From: Draconibacterium aestuarii
Lineage (GTDB): Bacteria; Bacteroidota; Bacteroidia; Bacteroidales; Prolixibacteraceae
Direction: 5' to 3'
Length of the DNA stretch: 64,000 nucleotides
Assembly (NCBI GenBank): GCA_026671195.1
Contig: JAPOHD010000017.1
Span: 1-64,000, forward strand
Part shown: piece after piece, positions 58,937 to 64,000 of the stretch
How positions within the stretch are numbered: the first letter of the stretch is position 1
How the letters are laid out: each line of letters opens with the position of its first letter
Notes under the pieces: model-generated
Told to the model about the DNA's origin: nothing
Databases searched by the model: none
The model's input: only the letters and a program-made list of their open reading frames with translations
Made by a program: the position numbers and the translations under genes

Positions 58937-59455
58937 ATGAAATATTTAAGGACAGCAATAGCGTTGATAGCAATGATTTTTTCTTTTGCTTCATACTCAC
59001 AGAGTTTGAAAGAATATACTATTGGCGAGAAAGCACAGAATATTACCGCTAAAGAAAGATTGGAAGGCAAGAGGACAATCTTAACTTCTCTTGGAAGTAT
59101 AAAAGGTACACTAGATGTAAATATATTAAATGATGGTCGAGTAGCTAAGGCTGTATTTGTACCGAACAAAGACGGAAACGAACAAATTGATAGATTATTT
59201 AAATACCAACTTGATGAACTCATAAATGGAGTATCTAAGAAAAATAAGGTTAAACTACATCCAGTTACTAGTGAAGGAAGCGATAGACCTCACATATATT
59301 TAGCAAAAGAATTTGTTTTATATATTCAAGCTGCATACGATGGAGTAATAGAAGGAAGTGACCTTTTGGTGCCAAAGTATAGAGTTTATATAATAATGGG
59401 AGACGATGATTTACATAAACAGTGGTTAAAAGAAAGAAATGAAGTCGCATTTTAG
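58937..59455 (+). CDS. Exported protein of unknown function
   Basis: 172 residues with a signal peptide (MKYLRTAIALIAMIFSFASYSQ). The mature part has a short TonB-C-like or ribosome-associated-like beta stretch (LNDGRVAKAVFVPNKDGNEQIDRLFKYQLDELI) and no clear catalytic motif. It is divergent from the XRE gene and followed 7 bases later by the interrupted gene, so probably the first gene of a two-gene operon. Confidence 0.65.
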   Translation: MKYLRTAIALIAMIFSFASYSQSLKEYTIGEKAQNITAKERLEGKRTILTSLGSIKGTLDVNILNDGRVAKAVFVPNKDGNEQIDRLFKYQLDELINGVSKKNKVKLHPVTSEGSDRPHIYLAKEFVLYIQAAYDGVIEGSDLLVPKYRVYIIMGDDDLHKQWLKERNEVAF

Positions 59456-59462
59456 AAAATAA

Positions 59463-59894
59463 ATGACAATTCAAGTAGAAGAAAGAATTACTATTGACGG
59501 CAAACATTACCAATTACTTTCAAGACCTTTTGAACCTTTTTTAGAGGCTCTTGATATTGAACTGATTCCGTTAGGATCTCATTGTTGGCGAGGTTAGATG
59601 GGTACCTGGGAAATTGTGAACAACGTTTTATATCTGACCGGCATAAAATTGCGCTACCGGTCAGAAGATGAAGAAAAATTTCTACCCTTAAAACTTGAAG
59701 GTGTAATTTATCAGGCAACATGGTATTCTGGCGAACTCATTATTCCTTTAGTTAAACCTACCTGGTATCATCCAAGCTACCAACCAATTTATACAAAAGA
59801 AATGCATATGTTCGTTGAAAATGGATTAATTGTTAATCACAAGATAGTAGAAAACAAGGTGCCAGAAGTTGAAGATAATGGATTACCATTTTAA
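59463..59894 (+). pseudogene. Gene of unknown function interrupted by an in-frame amber codon
   Basis: 44 codons from ATG 59463 (MTIQVEERITIDGKHYQLLS) run to TAG at 59595-59597, after which the same frame continues with ATG at 59598 (MGTWEIVNNVLYLTG...) for 98 codons. The two halves read as one 143-residue protein (SHCWRG-stop-MGTWEIV), so a single base change is the likely cause. Reinitiation at the adjacent ATG could give a shorter product. Family unknown. Confidence 0.65.
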
Positions 59895-60019
59895 TATATT
59901 TTGTAGATTTACAATGTAAATACGTTCCTTGAGTAACTTGCAGTTTTATAGGTGTCTAATTCGAGACCTACTGAAGAAATAGTTTTATAACTAATTGATT
60001 TAAAGCTGATACAAATACA

Positions 60020-60042
60020 GGTTCAAGTCCCGTGAGAGGCTC
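60020..60042 (+). other. attR: right attachment repeat
   Basis: Exact 23-base copy of the tRNA-Thr 3' end (GGTTCAAG...GAGAGGCTC). Upstream of it the sequence no longer matches the tRNA. It marks the junction of the element with the chromosome side. Confidence 0.9.
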
Positions 60043-60314
60043 GACAACTCCCGACACAACAAGCTATCTATCTGCCAATTACAAACGCAAACGAACATTG
60101 CTTATCAAATTTGTGAAACATTTGCGAAACATTGTTGGTTATTAAGTACTAAATAAATCTAATCATATCTTGTTACAAACCAACTCTGGCTATAAGTAAA
60201 TCAGGGGGTTACTTCATTTTGCCACTCTGATATTTTAGCCTTCGCTTGCTCGAACGAAAATCTGCTGTTTCGGAGTCAATTTGGTATCTTGTGCAAAGTC
60301 CATCTTTCCTCCTA

Positions 60315-60488
60315 TTAATCCGGATTATGCATTATAAAGTCTATTGCGGGTTTAACTTCAGAAAACCAGTTTCGAACAATATCTTTCATTTTTTCGTAAT
60401 AGGAAACTTCTTGTTCGCTCTGTTTTCCAAGTAAAACTCCCCATGCATTTCGGCTACAACCAACTGGCAGAATGACAATTAACAACAA
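60315..60488 (-). CDS. Tiny lipoprotein-like frame or gene relic
   Basis: 57 codons from a TTG (60488), reading as a hydrophobic start with lipobox-like ILPVGC, then RNAWGVLLGKQSEQEVSYYE...AIDFIMHNPD. It has no ATG and a stop shortly upstream, so it may be the remains of a longer lipoprotein gene that lost its 5' end. Confidence 0.3.
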   Translation of the reverse strand: MLLIVILPVGCSRNAWGVLLGKQSEQEVSYYEKMKDIVRNWFSEVKPAIDFIMHNPD

Positions 60489-60802
60489 TACCCCTACATC
60501 CTAAGTTTAAAGATCATCCTCTTTGTCCAGGATATTTCATTTTCCAGAGCCCCCTTCTCAACTATTTGAGAATTTGATCTTCAGACATAAGGTCGTAATA
60601 AAATTATGTTTGCATGGTGCATATAACAACTATAAAAGCAGGAAAATTGACGAATGAGCGAAATGTAGTAATCAGAATTTGTTTTGGAGACAAACGGTTG
60701 GCTGGCTATTAATTAAAATCCTTTTAAGATACAATGTCATAAAATCAGATAATTATTTTATATTTAAAAGACTTTTCTTCCTGAACTTAAAACGGTTACC
60801 AA

Positions 60803-61414
60803 ATGAAACACTACTACCTTTTTCTGCTAAGCTTATTTTTTTTAACCAGTTGTCATGACGAGCCAATGTGGTATGACAACGAATACGTGTTCCTCGAGCA
60901 ACATAAGTCCATTTACAGCGAAAAGATATGTGGAGTTTTTAATCCATCCCTACTATACGTAGATTTTCCAATGTATATTTTCGACCAAGGAACTAAAGCA
61001 TTAACTGGTGAAGTCTCTCTGACTGACAAAATACAAATGGTTTTAGGTACGGGAGAAAGTCACAGTGGCATTGCATCCAGCGGAGCAGGAACAGGCTTGG
61101 AAGAGGTTCATAGCCTACCGCATTTAGGACACGGCATTACCGTGGAAAACATAGACGAAAATGGAACTGTCTATTTCACTTATAAAGATTCCTCAATGAC
61201 ACTTGCGCCTGACGAGGAATGGTCGACTACTTGGACTAAACTTGACACAAGCTTCCTACAATATGAAGATTGGGACAATTACACAGGTTTTGGAGATGTT
61301 GAAATTTTGATGGATACAATGATTATACTGTGGACTTACCACGACCGAGTAACGAACTGGGGATTACTGGAGAAAAACCAGTTCGTTAATTGGGATGACT
61401 ACTGGGGGCTTTAA
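60803..61414 (+). CDS. Lipoprotein of unknown function
   Basis: 203 residues. A lipoprotein signal (MKHYYLFLLSLFFLTSCHD) is followed by a mature part rich in Trp, Asp and Gly (EPMWYDNEYVF, SSGAGTGLEEVHSLPHLGHG, WDDYWGL). No family was recognised. It lies between attR and the relic of an older element, so it may have come with that older element. Confidence 0.65.
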   Translation: MKHYYLFLLSLFFLTSCHDEPMWYDNEYVFLEQHKSIYSEKICGVFNPSLLYVDFPMYIFDQGTKALTGEVSLTDKIQMVLGTGESHSGIASSGAGTGLEEVHSLPHLGHGITVENIDENGTVYFTYKDSSMTLAPDEEWSTTWTKLDTSFLQYEDWDNYTGFGDVEILMDTMIILWTYHDRVTNWGLLEKNQFVNWDDYWGL

Positions 61415-61460
61415 CCCTAAAGCTTAGAAGGATTGGTTAGAGTGCTGGTGTTTAACTGAC

Positions 61461-61600
61461 ATATTTGGACCAAGTTCGGGATGTTTTTGTATTTGTTTGT
61501 TACACCGGACTTTCATATTCAGACTAAAAAACTTAATTCGAATTCCACATAAAAAGGTATTGATAGCAAAAATTGGGTCATTCCCGGACGGGAAAAACGA
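61461..61600 (+). pseudogene. Tyrosine integrase relic
   Basis: Matches codons around Arg I of the intact integrase. 53 bases (61471-61523, CAAGTTCGGGATG...CATATTCAGA) are identical to 34729-34781. After a one-base deletion the match continues at much lower identity (AAAGGTATTGATAGCAAAAA against AAAGGCATCAACGGTAAAAA) up to the GGGAAAAACGAG region. Both ends of the gene are gone. Confidence 0.8.
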
Positions 61601-61925
61601 GAGTTCAAGCAGAAAGGAAAACCTTTTCTTTCTCTCATCTTGCAGAATGGTATTACACTGGTCAAAAGCAAGAACACATGGCGCTATTAAGCTACAGAGA
61701 AGAAAGCCAGTATTCCACCCACTTTTGATGAGAAGACCTGTAAAAGCCTTATGGGGCAGGAACCGGATGGCATTATTGAAAGATTGGACTGTGAACCATA
61801 CGAGTTTACCAATGACCGAACTGGCGCAATAATTCAGATGGATCATCGCCGGGTAATTGTTAAAGCCTTAACAAAGTAGAATCTGTTACCAAGACTGCAG
61901 AACACCAGTTTGAGCGGGTATAATT
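61600..61925 (+). pseudogene. Decayed copy of the 116-aa element gene
   Basis: Joined directly to the integrase relic. It aligns with 47290-47611 over nearly the whole gene (CAGAATGGTATTACACTGGT, CCACTTTTGATGAGAAGACC, ATTCAGATGGATCATCGCCG) but has frameshifts and a missing start. The downstream hairpin (GCAAAAAAGAGGGC...GCTCTTTTTT, 61926-61958) is also conserved. Confidence 0.85.
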
Positions 61926-62012
61926 GCAAAAAAGAGGGCTATGTAGTGCTCTTTTTTGTTCTGGTAAAAGCAATATTCTAGTATGATTACTTTTGCCGGC
62001 AATTGAGTTAAA

Positions 62013-62363
62013 TCACTCCTTAAATTCAACAATATCAGCAGTTACCAGTGCTTTTGATTTCACAACAAAGAAGTAAAAGCTGAATTTAAAATCGACAGTA
62101 ACATTTGCCATAGTTTGGTTTTCTTTTAATGGATATTTTTCCAGTAGATCTTTCTTTGCTTCTGCGACCAGGCCGGATCTATCCAATCCTCCAATGCCAA
62201 AAATATAAGTGGCTTCAGCATCCCCTTTAGCATGTGAAACAATCCTGAAGTTATTGGAGTTAATGGAGGCACTATCAGCCATTAATCCTGTGTGTACAGC
62301 ACAACTAGAAAATATTAAGAACAAGCAGGCGATGATGGATAGTTTTGAAATTGTTTTTCTCAT
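62013..62363 (-). CDS. Lipoprotein, DUF6567-like (second-site array gene)
   Basis: 116 residues. The lipoprotein signal is MRKTISKLSIIACLFLIFSSCAV. The mature part ATYIFGIGGLDRSGLVAEAKKDLLEKYPL...ANVTVDFKF resembles DUF6567-type Bacteroidota lipoproteins (recognised from memory). Leader copy R6 abuts the ATG. It faces the decayed 116-aa gene just as array gene 1 faces the intact one, so this is a remnant of the same arrangement. Confidence 0.75.
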   Translation of the reverse strand: MRKTISKLSIIACLFLIFSSCAVHTGLMADSASINSNNFRIVSHAKGDAEATYIFGIGGLDRSGLVAEAKKDLLEKYPLKENQTMANVTVDFKFSFYFFVVKSKALVTADIVEFKE

Positions 62364-62575
62364 TACATTTAAATTTTTGGTTTATTATTAATTGGTTATC
62401 ACAAAGAAACTTGTAGTATAAAGAATGAAGATATAAGTTACAAAATTACTAGCTGAAACACAAAGATATTGCAATACATGCACCATATTATCAGGTCTTT
62501 ATGATACATTTTACAAGTTTTTTTATATGATTTTTCCCCTGAGGTGTCTGTTGAAATTGAAATACACTGAAATCA
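62364..62575 (-). repeat. Conserved leader copy R6
   Basis: Adjoins the 62013-62363 ATG. It shares AAATTTTTGGTTTAT, ATATAAGTTACAAAATTAC, AGATATTGCAATACATGCA, TCAGGTCTTTATGATACATT and CCCCTGAGGTGTCTGTTGAA with R1-R5 in the same order. The CATGCACC/GGTGTCTG helix is kept with one mismatch. It lies outside the intact element, about 2.3 kb beyond attR. Confidence 0.85.
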
Positions 62576-62928
62576 GGAGATAATCAATTAAATGTCAAGA
62601 TGACTGACAAAAGCATGGTTGTATAGTTTATTATGAGTGATTGACATTACTATTGGTTGGTTCAATTCATTATTGACAAAGTTATGTAGCCATGTTTTTA
62701 CATCGCATAAATTAGGATTCCCCAACATCCAGCTGCCAGGGAACCCAGAGGACTTATTTAATGCCCTGCATTAAATAACCCAAACCTCATGTATTAATAC
62801 GAATTTTAGGCGTAAATGTTAAAAGAATTCGTTTTTGATCACACACAACAAAATCAGTAATACTTTCCTTTCATGTAAATTATATAGCACATATTTTCTC
62901 ACATATTATATTTACCTTCCGCCACTGA
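62576..62928. other. Gene-free interval before the acyltransferase
   Basis: About 350 bases. No hairpin terminator or further array copy is seen after R6; the sequence probably returns to host chromosome somewhere here. Confidence 0.4.
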
Positions 62929-63492
62929 ATGAAGAAATATATGAGAACATTATATGGTAGGATTTTACAAACACTTGGGTGGAAAATTACAGGAGATTAC
63001 GCAGGATTAAAAAAATCGGTTACTATTTTTGCACCGCACACTGCGCACATCGATTTTCTGTATGGGAAACTGGGATTCAACGAACTGGGTGTAAAATTTA
63101 AATTCCTTTCAAAAAAAGAACTTTTCTTTTTCCCCATGAACCTCATTATGCGAAAACTTGGTTCAATACCGGTTAGGGGAGTAAAAGGCAAAAACGCTAT
63201 TTTTCAGGTGGCCGAAATGCTGAACAATACCGACGAACTGCACATAGTAGTATCGCCCGAAGGATGGATTAAAAAAGTAACCAAATGGAACAAGGGCTTC
63301 TTTTATATGGCGAAAAAAGCAAAAGTTCCGATTGTTGTGGCATCGCTGGATTACTCAAAAAGAGAAATGGGAGTTGAGGCGGTTATATACGATACTTCTG
63401 ATTTTGATACCGTAATGAAACAAATTAAAGAGATATACAAAAACGTTCAGGGAAAAAATCCTGAGCAGTTTGCATTTCATTCTGATTCATAA
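62929..63492 (+). CDS. PlsC-like 1-acylglycerol-3-phosphate acyltransferase
   Basis: A 187-residue LPLAT-family protein. Motif I is the diverged APHTAHIDFLY (His-x4-Asp), motif II is GSIPVRG and motif III is SPEGWIKK. It is shorter than typical PlsC, matching the short cytoplasmic-side acyltransferases of Bacteroidota. The acceptor is unknown. Composition is like the host again. Confidence 0.82.
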   Translation: MKKYMRTLYGRILQTLGWKITGDYAGLKKSVTIFAPHTAHIDFLYGKLGFNELGVKFKFLSKKELFFFPMNLIMRKLGSIPVRGVKGKNAIFQVAEMLNNTDELHIVVSPEGWIKKVTKWNKGFFYMAKKAKVPIVVASLDYSKREMGVEAVIYDTSDFDTVMKQIKEIYKNVQGKNPEQFAFHSDS

Positions 63493-64000
63493 TACAAATT
63501 CTGACTAACGTTTAAAATTAATGTTGAGAGATTAAAAAGTGATTTCAAATATATTCTTGTATTTCGGTATTCTCTGATTTTATTTCCTGCAAAAGCAAAT
63601 TATCCCTCTCTGCGGTTTTTCAGCCCCAATTCATAACTCCGTTGTGTATTCTCAGATTCTGTTCCGAATCAGTACACGGTTATTCAATTATGTTTTAAAT
63701 CCCGATAGCATAATACTAATTCCACGGTTATTACTATCACCATCAGAATCGCATAGATAAAAATTACCATAACCTTTGCCCTTAATACGATTAACTATTC
63801 TCCATCCCATTTGCCGTGTCATAAAGTTCAACCTATAAGTTTCGTTTCCTGTTCATTCCTAAAAACCATAAAGGTTTCATTCATTAATACGTATAAACGC
63901 TAGAAAATGATCGCATCTGGGGCAGAAATTTTGCTATTCTTATAAAATACTAACCTATTCATTGCCAAAAAAAATATCATAATAGGATTACCTTTCCCTT
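63493..64000. other. Gene-free right end of the window
   Basis: About 500 bases with no supported gene, terminator or repeat visible; the next gene lies beyond the window. Confidence 0.4.

Larger units (their letters stand above)
33748..60042. mobile_element. 26.3-kb integrative element at tRNA-Thr with defence and surface-protein cargo
   Basis: Bounded by 23-bp direct repeats, with an adjacent tyrosine recombinase. It carries a regulator block, a P4-type primase-helicase, a Hachiman module, a leader-headed gene array, a Sak4-like ATPase, DUF3871, MerR and XRE regulators and several exported proteins. It is visibly more A/T-rich than the flanking chromosome. No relaxase, type IV secretion, capsid or terminase gene was seen, so transfer would need a helper. 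Exact ends within the 23-bp core cannot be resolved. Confidence 0.9.
59895..60802. other. Element right end and adjoining gene-free DNA
   Basis: Contains attR (60020-60042) and, beyond it, about 760 bases without a firm gene; one weak minus-strand frame is listed at 60315-60488. An A/T-rich stretch follows to the lipoprotein gene at 60803. Confidence 0.5.

Noticed and set aside
33748-60042. Element as a prophage or a conjugative transposon
   Set aside because: No capsid, terminase, portal, tail, relaxase, TraG/VirD4 or other transfer genes were found across the 26 kb.

Overview
The window looks like a chromosome segment of a marine or anaerobic member of the Bacteroidota (Marinilabiliales/Prolixibacteraceae-like). 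The signs are type IX secretion (T9SS) sorting domains (about 75 residues, YPNP start), lipoproteins with A-rich leaders instead of Shine-Dalgarno sites, TAnnTTTG-like promoter boxes, a Bacteroidota-type parE-parC-aroK cluster, PorV/PorQ-like barrels, FISUMP and GEVED/PKD secreted proteins, and an IntDOT-like tyrosine recombinase that lacks the first catalytic arginine. The species assignment is inference.

Layout. 1-1975: non-coding, with dispersed palindromic repeats. 1976-7189: a giant secreted papain-family protease. 7318-30729: ordinary chromosome. This holds a PIF1-like helicase, a TPP enzyme, aroK-parC-parE, a MutS-like/PAP2/obgE run, adk-hpt, purE, two envelope genes, an acyltransferase, a HAD phosphatase, recJ and lysS. 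30789-33673: an IS3-type relic, one lipoprotein gene and about 1 kb without genes.

33674-33746 is tRNA-Thr(CGU). Its last 23 bases are repeated exactly at 60020-60042, which defines a 26.3-kb integrated element (33748-60042). From left to right it carries a tyrosine integrase, an unknown gene, three small helix-turn-helix proteins, a P4-type primase-helicase, a strong inverted repeat that could be an origin, a Hachiman defence module (hamA-hamB with an extra upstream gene), and a caspase/gingipain-fold T9SS protease. Next comes a 116-aa gene, followed on the opposite strand by four genes each headed by a copy of a ~210-bp conserved leader. The right part holds a Sak4-like ATPase (frameshifted), a DUF3871 protein, a MerR regulator, a beta-helix lipoprotein, a T9SS/FISUMP pair and an XRE regulator with a palindromic operator. 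No relaxase, conjugation or capsid gene was seen, so the element is integrative and replicative but not self-transmissible on its own genes.

60043-62600 contains wreckage of an older relative of the element: an integrase fragment fused to a decayed copy of the 116-aa gene, then one more leader-headed gene in the same relative orientation. The host resumes with an acyltransferase at 62929.

The most interesting signal is the leader array. There are six copies (five complete enough to precede an ATG, one stranded without a gene). Paired segments change together between copies, as expected for a conserved fold, possibly a pseudoknot. Each unit is [leader - one small, mostly exported gene - hairpin terminator]. 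The array sits at the same place, immediately after the 116-aa gene, in both the intact element and the old relic. This resembles a gene-cassette bay, but the sites do not match integron attC, and I recognise no described system with this design.
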